Made by a program: the position numbers and the translations under genes. The notes under the pieces were generated by a model, which did not search any database, had not been told where the DNA came from, and was given only the letters and a program-made list of their open reading frames with translations. From Lachnospiraceae bacterium (GTDB taxonomy: Bacteria; Bacillota; Clostridia; Lachnospirales; Anaerotignaceae), in NCBI GenBank assembly GCA_003543235.1, contig DPJA01000009.1:62001-126000 (forward strand): 64,000 nucleotides of DNA, given 5' to 3'. This document shows, piece by piece, positions 50,818-59,947 of this stretch (the stretch's first letter is position 1; each line of letters begins with the position of its first letter).

Positions 50818-51387
50818 TTAAAAAAACAGATGTTCAATGAGTATTTTCGTACCTATTACTATTAACACAATTCCTCCAAAAAGCTCAGCACGTTCTTTAA
50901 ACACCTTCCCAAGCTTTTTCCCAAGAATTCCGCCAAATAACGACAAAATAAAACACACCACACCTATACTAATTGCAGCACTTACAATATCAACCTTCAA
51001 TAAAGAAAAGCTTATGCCAACAGCAAGAGCATCTATACTAGTGGCAATCGCCTGCAAAAGCAATTTTTTGTTTGTAAGTACAAATTCAACACTGCAGTTG
51101 CCTTCGTCATCATCTTTACTCAATGTTTCTTTTATCATGTTTCCACCTATAAGCAAAAGAAAGAAAAAAGCTATCCAGTGGTCCACTGCCTCAATGTACA
51201 CACGTACACTATTGCCTAACAGCCAGCCTATAAGTGGCATCATACATTGAAACAAACCAAAATATGCTCCCATCTTAATGCCATCCGATACCTTAAAGTT
51301 CTTAAGTGCTATTCCGTTAGACACCGAAACCGCAAAAGCATCCATTGCAAGGCTCAATGCTATCAAAAAAACTGTAATTATTCCCAT
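50818..51387 (-). CDS. mntP: Manganese efflux pump MntP (YebN family)
   Basis: Six-helix membrane protein of 189 residues. Both duplicated signatures are visible: ALSLAMDAFAVSVSNG (8-23) and AIATSIDALAVGISFS (112-127), carrying the conserved acidic residues of the Mn(II) path. A charged loop (KDDDEGNC) separates the halves. ATG at 51387 has SD GGGAG. No yybP-ykoY Mn riboswitch can fit in the 40-bp gap to the DUF3842 gene upstream, with which it is co-oriented and likely co-transcribed. Substrate assignment is by family. Confidence 0.9.
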   Translation of the reverse strand: MGIITVFLIALSLAMDAFAVSVSNGIALKNFKVSDGIKMGAYFGLFQCMMPLIGWLLGNSVRVYIEAVDHWIAFFFLLLIGGNMIKETLSKDDDEGNCSVEFVLTNKKLLLQAIATSIDALAVGISFSLLKVDIVSAAISIGVVCFILSLFGGILGKKLGKVFKERAELFGGIVLIVIGTKILIEHLFF

Positions 51388-51427
51388 AGAAATCTCCCGA
51401 ATTTAAAATTTGTAAAAAATAATAACT

Positions 51428-51874
51428 TTAACAATGGTAATGCTTGTGATGTGAACGCCCAGCACCTCTTATTAAATCCATTGCAACATCAATAGCCTCA
51501 TCAATCATCTTGGGCATAGAATCGGTGTTGACTCCAACAACATACAGCCCGCAACGCTTAAGTGGTACAAGTATCTTCATAGCCTCACTCTCACTTATAG
51601 CATTTGCCATATCAGGCGAAAGCTCACCAAACATTGCATTTGCAGATATAATTCCTATACTTCCTAATATTATATCGGCTCTTTCTGCATTGTATTTAAC
51701 GGCATTTTCTCCCGTTGCCACATTAACTGCACCGGCTTTCATCATATTCGCTGTTGCTATAGAGTTTGTGCCCACTGCTACCAGTTCATGTTCTTCCGGC
51801 AGTATAGGTTTCAGCTTTTCTATAACTGCTTTTCCAACACCACCGCCTTGCCCGTCTATCACCATAATTACCAT
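51428..51874 (-). CDS. DUF3842 family protein with His-rich C-terminus
   Basis: 148-residue protein of the DUF3842 family; no known function. Start ATG 51874 (MVIMVIDGQGGGVGK) after SD AAAGGAG. The GQGGGVGKAV N-terminus looks like a Rossmann-type nucleotide loop, followed by alternating strands and helices; VGTNSIATANMMKAGAVNVATGENAV is the conserved core. The very end is HHKHYHC, a cluster of four His and one Cys suited to metal binding. It sits directly before mntP (40 bp) and 14 bp after a phosphoesterase gene. A metal-linked role is inference. Confidence 0.85.
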   Translation of the reverse strand: MVIMVIDGQGGGVGKAVIEKLKPILPEEHELVAVGTNSIATANMMKAGAVNVATGENAVKYNAERADIILGSIGIISANAMFGELSPDMANAISESEAMKILVPLKRCGLYVVGVNTDSMPKMIDEAIDVAMDLIRGAGRSHHKHYHC

Positions 51875-51888
51875 AGGTAGTTCTCCTT

Positions 51889-52578
51889 TCACATAATTTT
51901 TTTCGGGCAAAAATTCAAATAGTCTGACGATACCAAATGATATTCTATTCCATCGTGCATTCCTTTTATTCCTGCTGTGAAATTATCATTGCCATGAAGA
52001 TGTCCATACACAACAGTTTTAACAGGATATTCTTTTAATATATCCACAAAAGCATTTTCTTTTACCCCAAATATAGTAGGCGGAAAATGCATCATAAAAA
52101 TTATTTCATCATATTTATTTTTTGCAGCACGCTCTAACGATAATCTGCACCTAATAAGCTCTCGTTTATAGGTTTTCATGTCGTTTTCATCAAACTTATG
52201 TTCATTTGGCAGTATCCATCCTCGTGAGCCACATACAGCTTTTCCATCATAGTCCACATAATCATTCTGAATAAAATACATATTTTCATACATTGAATTA
52301 AGACGTGACACGCTGCTCCACCAATAATCGTGATTACCTCTAAGCAACAACTTTTTACCCGGCAAATTTGCTATAAAATCCAAATCGCACTTTGCCTCAC
52401 TGAAATTAAGTCCCCAAGAAATATCTCCGGGGATTAGCACAGTGTCATTGTCAGTAATTGTTTTACACCAATTATCTTTTATTTTTTTTTGGTGCTGCTG
52501 CCAGTTTTCACCAAATATATCCATAGGCTTTGGCTTAAATCCCGATAAATGCAAATCTCCTATTGCAAATAAACTCAT
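51889..52578 (-). CDS. Calcineurin-like metallophosphoesterase
   Basis: 229-residue phosphoesterase with the complete motif set: GDLHL (7-11), GDISW (about 51-55), GNHDYWW (about 81-87), HFPP (about 163-166) and GHLHG (about 192-196), giving a binuclear metal site. It belongs to the group of small single-domain enzymes; substrate unknown (nucleotide, phosphoprotein or diphosphate). ATG at 52578 has an SD (GGAG). It is 6 bp after the RelQ-like gene and 14 bp before DUF3842, so co-transcribed with both. Confidence 0.9.
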   Translation of the reverse strand: MSLFAIGDLHLSGFKPKPMDIFGENWQQHQKKIKDNWCKTITDNDTVLIPGDISWGLNFSEAKCDLDFIANLPGKKLLLRGNHDYWWSSVSRLNSMYENMYFIQNDYVDYDGKAVCGSRGWILPNEHKFDENDMKTYKRELIRCRLSLERAAKNKYDEIIFMMHFPPTIFGVKENAFVDILKEYPVKTVVYGHLHGNDNFTAGIKGMHDGIEYHLVSSDYLNFCPKKIM

Positions 52579-52584
52579 AAATTT

Positions 52585-53382
52585 TTATACTCCGTATACC
52601 TTAGCCATCTCACTAAGCTTATCCTTAAAGGCTTTAAGGCTTTCTATATCTCCATTGCTCCACAAATCTACCAACTGCTTGTTAACAGCCTCCATCTCAT
52701 CTAGCTTTGTCACAAAATACAAATTTTGTATGTAGTCTATTATATCGGCAATAAGGTTATCTTTAAGCTTATTTATACGCTGAGCATACATTATTTCATT
52801 ACGAATAGTACTCATTTCGTTATCCATATTAAAGGCTGCCTCGGCACAATTAATCAGTCTTTCCTTAATTTCTTTTGGAATATTTCCACTATATTTATAT
52901 TTAAGCGAATGCTCCGTAACTGCCCAAAAGTTCATGGCAAGGGTGCGTATCTGTATTTCCGCCAAAATTTCACGGTAACCTGCTACCGAATTTATTGGGT
53001 ACTTAATTATAATATGATAGCTTCTGTAACCACTTGGCTTTGTGTTTGTAATATAGTCACGTTCTTCCAGTATAGTAAGGTCACGTCCATCACGTCGGTG
53101 TATAAGTGAAATAACCTTAGGAATGTCCTCAACAAACTGGCATAGTATTCTTACCCCAGCTATATCTTCAATTTCCTCTTCAATTTTTTCATGGGTTATA
53201 CTTTTTTTATTGGCCTTATCTAATATACTGGATGGCTTTTTAACCCTACCCGTAACACTCTCCATGGGCGAATACATACCCAGCTTTTTGTACTCCGTCA
53301 TGGTATACTCCAACTTAAGAGTAAGCTCTGCAACAGCCTGTTCATACGGATAAAGCAATTCTTTCCAGTTAAGTATTTCCAA
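52585..53382 (-). CDS. Small alarmone synthetase, RelQ/YjbM type
   Basis: Makes (p)ppGpp from GTP/GDP and ATP; lacks hydrolase, TGS and ACT domains, 265 residues. Motifs: TGRVKKPSSIL (about 44-54), DIAGVRILCQF (about 73-83), TKPSGYRSYHIIIKYP (about 113-128) and EIQIRTLAMNFWAVTEHSLKYK (about 140-161). The start is TTG 53382; the N-terminus WKELLYPYEQAVAELTLKLEY matches RelQ, so the internal ATG at 53301 is less likely. The C-terminal ~70 residues are longer than in Bacillus RelQ. First of a four-gene run with phosphoesterase, DUF3842 and mntP. Confidence 0.92.
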   Translation of the reverse strand: MEILNWKELLYPYEQAVAELTLKLEYTMTEYKKLGMYSPMESVTGRVKKPSSILDKANKKSITHEKIEEEIEDIAGVRILCQFVEDIPKVISLIHRRDGRDLTILEERDYITNTKPSGYRSYHIIIKYPINSVAGYREILAEIQIRTLAMNFWAVTEHSLKYKYSGNIPKEIKERLINCAEAAFNMDNEMSTIRNEIMYAQRINKLKDNLIADIIDYIQNLYFVTKLDEMEAVNKQLVDLWSNGDIESLKAFKDKLSEMAKVYGV

Positions 53383-53458
53383 AACTACAGCCCCTTTATT
53401 ATCTACTCTTTACGTTTGTATTTATACAATTTGTTATCAGTCCTTGTTAAAAACACCT

Positions 53459-53713
53459 TTAACACAAATAATCATACCAGTCCCATTCTTGACTCATAAC
53501 AGCCTCGGCCGTTTCCTCTACCGGCTCGTTAACTAGCTCAAACTCTACCTGAAAATCCTGATAGGTTTCACCATCTATAACCGCACTGCCTGTAAGCACA
53601 AAGTTTTTGCCTTCGCCCTCAATGCACTCACCCATTATAAACACATTGTCATCCTCAATAATAACCTTGTTAATTTCCCGTTCCTTTTGGTCTTCTGTAA
53701 AGTATTCTTTCAT
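53459..53713 (-). CDS. Small acidic protein of unknown function
   Basis: I do not recognise this 84-residue protein. It is strongly acidic, with no membrane segment, and seems beta-rich (KVIIEDDNVFIMGECIEGEG, NFVLTGSAVIDGETYQDFQV), ending in an odd aromatic tail EWDWYDYLC. ATG at 53713 has SD GGGAGGG, 8 nt away, so it is very likely translated. It lies between the RelQ gene (76 bp downstream) and the divergent exonuclease gene. A lone gene or first of the RelQ operon; not clear. Confidence 0.62.
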   Translation of the reverse strand: MKEYFTEDQKEREINKVIIEDDNVFIMGECIEGEGKNFVLTGSAVIDGETYQDFQVEFELVNEPVEETAEAVMSQEWDWYDYLC

Positions 53714-53798
53714 ATTAAAATACCCTCCCTCTTAAACACATATTACTGATATATAATATAACATCACCTTGAAGCATATTTCAACAAAAAAATTACGT

Positions 53799-53827
53799 TT
53801 TACACATAACAATGTTTTTGGTATACT
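53799..53827 (+). promoter_or_regulatory. Promoter of the exonuclease gene
   Basis: TTTACA (53799-53804), 17-nt spacer, TATACT (53822-53827), 22 nt before the ATG at 53850, so a short leader. Confidence 0.75.
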
Positions 53828-53849
53828 ATTAATTAAAGGAGCGTTGTTT

Positions 53850-54632
53850 ATGAATTATATTGTATTGGATTTAGAATTTAATCAGGCCTACAACTTCAGA
53901 AAAGGAAAACGCACTATACTTAACCCAAAATTACCCTTTGAAATTATTCAGATAGGTGCAGTTAAAATGGATAATGATTTTAACATTACCGAAAAGTTTA
54001 ATTATTTTATTAAGCCCCAAATATATAAACGTATACATCCTATTGTAGAAAAACTTACTGGCATAACTATAGATAAACTTATAGGCAGTGAGGACTTTTT
54101 GACAGCCTATAATTCCTTTGTAAGCTTTATAGGAAGTGATGATGCTGTGCTTTGTTCATGGGGTATAGACGACATAAAATCCTTGTTTCGCAACATAATT
54201 TACTATAACTGCGACCAAAGTAAAATCACAAAAAAATATACTAACATACAAAGCTTTGCTACAACACACCTTAACTTTGAAGCCGGCAACTCCATAGGTC
54301 TTAAAAATGCAGTTGAGCTTTTAAATCTTCCAAAAGAAAGTCAATTCCATGATGCTCTAAATGATGCCTACTACACAGCATTGGTATTTCAGTTGGTTAA
54401 GCCTGAAAAGCTTAAACCTCTTACTTTTACCTCTGCCGACCTTGAGCCTAAAAAAACTGCACTAACACGCCTTAATACCAAAGCACTTATGGGTTATTTT
54501 GAAAATTCACTGGCAAGAGAGTTAAGTGCAGAAGAAATATCTATGATAAAAACTGCCTACAAATTCGGAAAAAACAATTCTTATGAAATTCCAACCAAAA
54601 AAAATACAAAAAAAAGCACCTCCCAAGATTAA
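53850..54632 (+). CDS. DnaQ/DEDD-family 3'-5' exonuclease (KapD-like)
   Basis: 260-residue exonuclease of the ExoIII/RNase T type. The DEDD set is visible: VLDLEFNQ (D7, E9), the middle D in WGIDDIKSL (near 117), and HDALNDAYYTALVF (His and Asp near 180-185). Start ATG 53850 (MNYIVLDLEF) has SD AAAGGAG; the frame open above it covers the promoter. The last 60 residues are basic and poorly conserved. Similar proteins trim RNA or DNA ends; substrate not decided. Single gene with own promoter and terminator. Confidence 0.88.
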   Translation: MNYIVLDLEFNQAYNFRKGKRTILNPKLPFEIIQIGAVKMDNDFNITEKFNYFIKPQIYKRIHPIVEKLTGITIDKLIGSEDFLTAYNSFVSFIGSDDAVLCSWGIDDIKSLFRNIIYYNCDQSKITKKYTNIQSFATTHLNFEAGNSIGLKNAVELLNLPKESQFHDALNDAYYTALVFQLVKPEKLKPLTFTSADLEPKKTALTRLNTKALMGYFENSLARELSAEEISMIKTAYKFGKNNSYEIPTKKNTKKSTSQD

Positions 54633-54651
54633 AAAATCTCGAGAGGTACTT
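54614..54651. terminator. Bidirectional terminator between exonuclease and HAD genes
   Basis: Imperfect stem AAGcACCTCccaAGATT (54614-54630) with AATCTcgaGAGGTaCTT (54635-54651). It overlaps the last codons of the exonuclease. Confidence 0.65.
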
Positions 54652-54655
54652 ACAC

Positions 54656-55291
54656 TTATATTAATTCCGCATAGCTTATAGCATATAAATCCACAGCTTC
54701 TTTTATTTGTTCCCTCTCATCTTTAGCCGCCTCGTCCTCTATGGCAACTGTATAAAACCCAGCCTTTTTTGCATTAATAACAGCGTGTAAAGCATCCTCA
54801 AAAACAGCCGTTTCCCCCTTGTTTGCACCCATTTTTTTTGCTACAAAATCGTATATGTCACCTTTGCTTTTGCTCATGCCAAGCTGTGTACAGGTATATA
54901 CATCTGTAAAAAATTTATGTATCTTCAACCGCTTTAAAGCTGGTACCACAAAATCCTTTTCAGAAGCAGTAAGTATACACATTTTTGTACCTTTATCATA
55001 TTGTTTTTCCAAAAATTCATATGCCATAGGTTTAAGCGGTATGTCTGTTTCATACTTTATCTTAACCATACCAATTATATCTGCAATAAACTGCTGTGAT
55101 GTACCCTGAAAGCCAAGCTGTTCCTTAAAATACATTGCAGACTCCTGAAATGACATAGTCCTAAAAATTTTATCTATGTTATTCGGTGGTGTAATACCAT
55201 GGCTAATCAAAATATCACGGGCAACATTTTCCCACACAGGCATACTGTCTATCAAAGTACCATCCAAATCAAATATTATATTTTTCTTCAT
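54656..55291 (-). CDS. HAD-superfamily hydrolase (beta-phosphoglucomutase-like)
   Basis: 211-residue HAD phosphatase. Motif I is FDLDGT (D8, D10), cap domain of the C1 type (about 16-90), motif II T in CILTASE (near 112), motif III Lys near 145 (MSKSKGD), motif IV VFEDALHAV (D near 168). Looks like the beta-phosphoglucomutase/phosphoglycolate-phosphatase-like group; substrate cannot be given. ATG at 55291. Stands alone, opposite to the exonuclease; a 97-bp gap above separates it from the PrsA-like gene and I see nothing in it. Confidence 0.88.
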   Translation of the reverse strand: MKKNIIFDLDGTLIDSMPVWENVARDILISHGITPPNNIDKIFRTMSFQESAMYFKEQLGFQGTSQQFIADIIGMVKIKYETDIPLKPMAYEFLEKQYDKGTKMCILTASEKDFVVPALKRLKIHKFFTDVYTCTQLGMSKSKGDIYDFVAKKMGANKGETAVFEDALHAVINAKKAGFYTVAIEDEAAKDEREQIKEAVDLYAISYAELI

Positions 55292-55388
55292 TGTGCCACC
55301 ATTTTTTGCGACAATTTAAGCATACTTTTTTTATCTGCTTTCAACCTTCGCTCCCCCTTAATACGTTTTACATTCATTTTCTACATAG

Positions 55389-56336
55389 TCAACTATTAAT
55401 ATCAATTTTGCTCCATGCACTTTCATCTTTAGCTATAGATGAGGCTGCAGTCCATTTTTCCAGTTCATGGCTAAATATCTGGTCTTGTACAGTTTTGGTA
55501 TAGTCATCTCTAAGCTTCTGAATAATTTCGTCTTTGTCACCATCAGCTATGCTAACCACCTTAAAAATACCATACATATTTTCCGATTCTATAGGCTGGG
55601 AAACAAAGCCTGCCTTAGTATCAATAAGCTCTGCCAGTTCACCCTCCAGTTCCTTTTGGCTTGCCAAAAAAACGGAATTTTCCCCAGTTTCATTGTTTTT
55701 GTCATATAGAGCATCAAAGCTTTCACCCTGGGCAATCTTATTATAAATTTCGTTTGCTTTTGCCTCGTCTGTGCAAAACAATGCCTTTACTGTAATTTTT
55801 TTCATTTCTATTGCTGTTGCCTCATAGTTGCTTTTGCAATAGGCATCATATTCCGATTCACTTATAACATAATCCTTGACTATAGCTTTTTTAACCTTGG
55901 AATATAAGCTTTTTTCACACATTATTTTCTCAACGGCTTCTCTATAGGCATCGGAATATTCACGTCCCGAACCTTCAATAATTGATTGCGTATCGGTTAT
56001 TGCCTGCTGTTCTTCAGCTTCCGAAAGCGTTATGTTTAACTCATTTGCTTTTTGTGCCGATACCTTTACCGCTATCATAGAGTTTAAGGCACTTTCCTTC
56101 GCCACGTCAACAGCACTGCGTCCATCAAAGTCTGTTTCCCAAATATCTGTACCACCTATTTCCTCAAAATTCTGCTTTACTTCGTCAAAATACACAAAAT
56201 ATTCTTCAACACTACAACTGTCGTTATTTATGGTGATAAAAGCACTTTCAGATATTTCATTACTTTTTGCACAACCAAAAAGCAACCCCATTGAAATCGT
56301 TATCAATATTAAATTAAATAATTTTCTATACAGCAT
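55389..56336 (-). CDS. PrsA/SurA-like foldase lipoprotein
   Basis: 315-residue lipoprotein: signal peptide with lipobox LFGC (C22), a SurA-N/PrsA-type helical chaperone region (about 35-190) and a diverged parvulin-type PPIase region (about 190-275; ITVKALFCTDEAKANEIYNKIAQGESFDALYDKN...). It would help fold exported proteins between membrane and wall. The catalytic parvulin residues are not clearly kept, so PPIase activity is doubtful. ATG at 56336 has SD AGGTG. It follows mfd by 49 bp, as in several Clostridia where mfd and prsA-like genes adjoin. Confidence 0.85.
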   Translation of the reverse strand: MLYRKLFNLILITISMGLLFGCAKSNEISESAFITINNDSCSVEEYFVYFDEVKQNFEEIGGTDIWETDFDGRSAVDVAKESALNSMIAVKVSAQKANELNITLSEAEEQQAITDTQSIIEGSGREYSDAYREAVEKIMCEKSLYSKVKKAIVKDYVISESEYDAYCKSNYEATAIEMKKITVKALFCTDEAKANEIYNKIAQGESFDALYDKNNETGENSVFLASQKELEGELAELIDTKAGFVSQPIESENMYGIFKVVSIADGDKDEIIQKLRDDYTKTVQDQIFSHELEKWTAASSIAKDESAWSKIDINS

Positions 56337-56385
56337 CTTTTTTCACCTAACTTCTTTTGGAAAAACCTCTGTGTAGCTTACTAAG

Positions 56386-59300
56386 CTATTGGGTTCTATT
56401 TTCTTCAAGCTCATCTATCAAACCTCTTACAACATCCAAAGTATCCTTACTAGACATATCGGTAATTTTTATTGTTATATAAGGATTTGTTGCCGAAGTA
56501 AATAAATACTTCCTTAAATTTTTACCCACTACTTTAATTATAACAGATGGGTCAAGGGCTGCATCCCCACGAAAAGTAACTACAATATTTGTTTGTTTTT
56601 GTGCTATAGATAAAATATCCAACTTGTGTGCATCCACCTTAAGCAACACAATCTCCAAAAGCATCTGTACACTTTTAGGCAAATTGCCGTACCTATCCTC
56701 AATTTCCTCTTGAACATCAAAATAATCATCAGCGTTTGCAATACCTGAAATCTTCTTATAAATTTCAAGCTTTTGCTCCTCGTTTTTAATATAAAAAGGC
56801 GGAATATATGCGTTTATGTTAAGGTCTATAGTCGTTTCAAAATCTTGTTCTACAACCTCGCCCTTAAGTTCCTTAACTGCCTCGTCCAATAGCCTGCAAT
56901 ACATATCATATCCAACGCTTTCCATATGACCATGCTGCTGTGCACCTAAAAGATTTCCAGCACCTCTAATTTCTAAATCCCTCATAGCTATTTTAAATCC
57001 TGAACCAAATTCTGTAAACTCCTTAATGGTTTGCAGTCTTTTTTCAGAAACCTCTGTAAGCACCTTATCCCTGCGGTACATAAGGTAGGCGTAGGCTATT
57101 CGGTTGCTTCTTCCAACACGTCCTCTAAGCTGATAAAGCTGGCTTAAGCCCATTCTGTCAGCATCTTGTATAATCATTGTGTTTACATTTCGTATATCCA
57201 AACCTGTTTCTATAATTGTTGTACAAACCAAAACGTCAATTTGTCCCTCAATAAAGTCCTTCATAATTACCTCAAGCTCTCTCTCGGTCATTTGCCCATG
57301 AGCGTAGGCTATGTTGGCTTCAGGCACCAGCTTTTGTAACTTGTATGCCTCTTGTGAAATGCTGTCCACACGATTATGCAAATAATATACCTGTCCGCCA
57401 CGTGCAAGTTCTCTGGTTATGGCATCCTTCACAAATTCAGGGTCATTTTCCATAACATAAGTCTGCACAGGATGTCTTTCTTGAGGTGGCTCCTCCAAAA
57501 CACTCATATCTCTAATTCCCGAAAGGCTCATATGAAGTGTACGAGGAATAGGTGTGGCTGTAAGTGTAAGCACATCTAAATTTTCTTTCATAGCTTTCAT
57601 TTTTTCTTTGTGAGCAACGCCAAATCTTTGTTCCTCATCCACAATAATCATACCCAAATCTTTAAATTTAACATCCTTGGATAAAATTCTGTGAGTACCT
57701 ATTACTATATCCGCCAATCCCTTTTCTAATTCTTTAATTGTTTCTTTTTGCTGTTTTGGTGTTCTAAAACGGCTCATCAATTCTATCTTTATAGGGTAGT
57801 CCTTCATTCTTTGGGTAAATGTATTAAAGTGTTGTTGGGCAAGAATAGTTGTTGGCACAAGATATGCCACCTGTTTTCCATCCTGCACAGCTTTAAATGC
57901 AGCACGAATAGCAACCTCTGTTTTTCCATAGCCAACATCACCGCATACCAGTCTGTCCATTACCCGTACGCTCTCCATATCCCTTTTTACTTCCTCAACA
58001 GCTGTAAGTTGGTCATCAGTTTCCTGAAAAGGGAAAGTTTCTTCAAACTCCTTCTGCCACAAATTATCCTTGGAATATTGGTACCCAACCGCCGCCTGAC
58101 GCTTTGCATAAAGAGCAATTAAATCCTGTGCCAAAATAGCAACCGCTGCCCTAACCTTGGATTTTGCCTTGCCCCAATCCTGTCCACCAAGCTTGTTAAG
58201 CTTTACGTGTTCGGCATTACTGCCTATATATTTTTGTATGGCATCCATCTGGTTAACAGGCACAAACAGGCTTCCGCCATCTGCATAGCTTATTTTCAGA
58301 TAGTCCTTGTTTATACCATCCACCACAATTTTTTCCAAACCTCTAAACACGCCTATACCATGGCTTTGATGAACAACATAGTCGCCCACCTTTAGGTCTG
58401 TAAAGCTTTCTATAGACGCTGCTGTTTTCTTTTTTTTCCTTGCTTTTTTTCTTGTTTTTTCATCAAAAAGCTCATGGTCGCTGTACACTGCCAGCTTAAT
58501 GTGCTGATATTCAAATCCTCGGCTAAGACTTCCTCTGGCTATGTTTACTGTACCTTTTGTAAGCTGTGACTCATTCAGATTTTCTAAAAAACCTGCCGTT
58601 ATACCTTGCTCATATAGCTCTTTAATAAGTCTTTCCCCACGGCTTTGACTTCCAGTAAGCACCAAAATGCTATAACCAATTTTTTTTAATTCGGCAATCT
58701 CCTCACAAAACAAATCCGTTTTGTTATTAAAAGCAGATGTACTTTTAACTTCAAAGCTAATTATATCCTTTATCTTAAATTCCCTAACTGCCTTGGTTAT
58801 GGTAGTTAAAACAACCTGTCTATAGCCCTCTGCCATTTTAAGGACCGTTGTATAATCAAATATAACACTGCTTTCTTTTTTAAGCATATATCCCTTTTCA
58901 ATTCGGTTTTTAATGCTTTCAGCGAATTGTCTAAACACAGTTTCCGCCTGCTTTGCAATATGCTGTGGCTCGTTATAAAAAACAATTGTGTCCGGAGGCA
59001 TATAGCTAAGTATGCTTACTGTGTCGTCATAAAAATATTCTATAAAACTGCCTGCACCTGTTATGTGCTTTTGGGTTTTAAGCTTTTCTATTGCCTCACC
59101 TATATGTTCCCCAAGCTTTTTTATTTCTTCGGTCATTTCTTTTTTTACAAAAGCTGCATAGGTTTTCTTGTACTCCTTTTCCAGTAACAAAATGGCTTTT
59201 TCTAGTTCTTCTTCCCCATACACAACCTGGTCTGACGGAAAAAGCTGAGTGCTTTTAATTTTTTCCAGTGAACGCTGTGAATAGCAGTCCATTGTTCGCA

Positions 59301-59904
59301 CAGAGTCAATTTCATTGTCCCACATCTCAATTCGGACTGCTGTTTCTTCCACAGGTGAAAACACGTCTATAATACCGCCACGCACCGAAAACTGCCCTGC
59401 ACCCTCCACAAGTTCAGTACGCTCATAACCCATAAACACAAGACTTTCAATAAGCTTATCAACATTTATTACCTGTCCCTCGCTTATGGTTATTATATAC
59501 TTTTCAAAGGTTTCTTTTTTTATATGCCTATCAAAAAGGGCTTCTACAGAAAGAACTACTGTAGGGCGTTTATCATTGACAAGGGCATTCACAACCCTTG
59601 CCCTTTGCATATCGGTTTCTCTGCTGTGTACATCTGCACTGTAAAAAATGAAGTCCCTTGTGGGATAATACATAGCATTTTTATTAAAAAACCGTATATC
59701 CTCATAAATTTCCTTTGCCTTGAGTTCATCTTCTGCAACAATAAGGCTAGGTGCATTAACAAAGCTTTCTACGCCTGCAATAAGGTGTGCCGTCTGCACA
59801 TCAATAACTCCTGTTAAAAGCACAGGAGTGTTTTTTGTTTTTATGTCCTCTATGAGGTTTTTAAAGCCCGAAAGTCCCCAAAGTGGTTCTATCAGTGCAT
59901 TCAA
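56386..59904 (-). CDS. mfd: Transcription-repair coupling factor
   Basis: 1172-residue Mfd: releases RNA polymerase stalled at lesions and recruits UvrA. Domains: UvrB-like N-terminal part (1-~350), CarD-like RNAP-interaction domain (about 490-560; KVGDYVVHQSHGIGVFRGLE), then the RecG-like translocase with Walker A CGDVGYGKTEVA (near 660), DEEQ box, TATPIPRT motif and motif VI QLRGRVGRS, and the C-terminal TRCF domain. Start is TTG 59904 (NALIEPLW follows), with a weak SD; the next possible codons are no better. 43 bp after pth. Confidence 0.95.
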   Translation of the reverse strand: MNALIEPLWGLSGFKNLIEDIKTKNTPVLLTGVIDVQTAHLIAGVESFVNAPSLIVAEDELKAKEIYEDIRFFNKNAMYYPTRDFIFYSADVHSRETDMQRARVVNALVNDKRPTVVLSVEALFDRHIKKETFEKYIITISEGQVINVDKLIESLVFMGYERTELVEGAGQFSVRGGIIDVFSPVEETAVRIEMWDNEIDSVRTMDCYSQRSLEKIKSTQLFPSDQVVYGEEELEKAILLLEKEYKKTYAAFVKKEMTEEIKKLGEHIGEAIEKLKTQKHITGAGSFIEYFYDDTVSILSYMPPDTIVFYNEPQHIAKQAETVFRQFAESIKNRIEKGYMLKKESSVIFDYTTVLKMAEGYRQVVLTTITKAVREFKIKDIISFEVKSTSAFNNKTDLFCEEIAELKKIGYSILVLTGSQSRGERLIKELYEQGITAGFLENLNESQLTKGTVNIARGSLSRGFEYQHIKLAVYSDHELFDEKTRKKARKKKKTAASIESFTDLKVGDYVVHQSHGIGVFRGLEKIVVDGINKDYLKISYADGGSLFVPVNQMDAIQKYIGSNAEHVKLNKLGGQDWGKAKSKVRAAVAILAQDLIALYAKRQAAVGYQYSKDNLWQKEFEETFPFQETDDQLTAVEEVKRDMESVRVMDRLVCGDVGYGKTEVAIRAAFKAVQDGKQVAYLVPTTILAQQHFNTFTQRMKDYPIKIELMSRFRTPKQQKETIKELEKGLADIVIGTHRILSKDVKFKDLGMIIVDEEQRFGVAHKEKMKAMKENLDVLTLTATPIPRTLHMSLSGIRDMSVLEEPPQERHPVQTYVMENDPEFVKDAITRELARGGQVYYLHNRVDSISQEAYKLQKLVPEANIAYAHGQMTERELEVIMKDFIEGQIDVLVCTTIIETGLDIRNVNTMIIQDADRMGLSQLYQLRGRVGRSNRIAYAYLMYRRDKVLTEVSEKRLQTIKEFTEFGSGFKIAMRDLEIRGAGNLLGAQQHGHMESVGYDMYCRLLDEAVKELKGEVVEQDFETTIDLNINAYIPPFYIKNEEQKLEIYKKISGIANADDYFDVQEEIEDRYGNLPKSVQMLLEIVLLKVDAHKLDILSIAQKQTNIVVTFRGDAALDPSVIIKVVGKNLRKYLFTSATNPYITIKITDMSSKDTLDVVRGLIDELEENRTQ

Positions 59905-59947
59905 CTAAATCATCTCTTTTCTTTCTGCAAAAGTAAAACCTTTAATA

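Noticed and set aside
53301..53382. Shorter RelQ start at ATG 53301
   Set aside because: Has a fair SD, but would remove N-terminal sequence that resembles RelQ; the TTG start was preferred.
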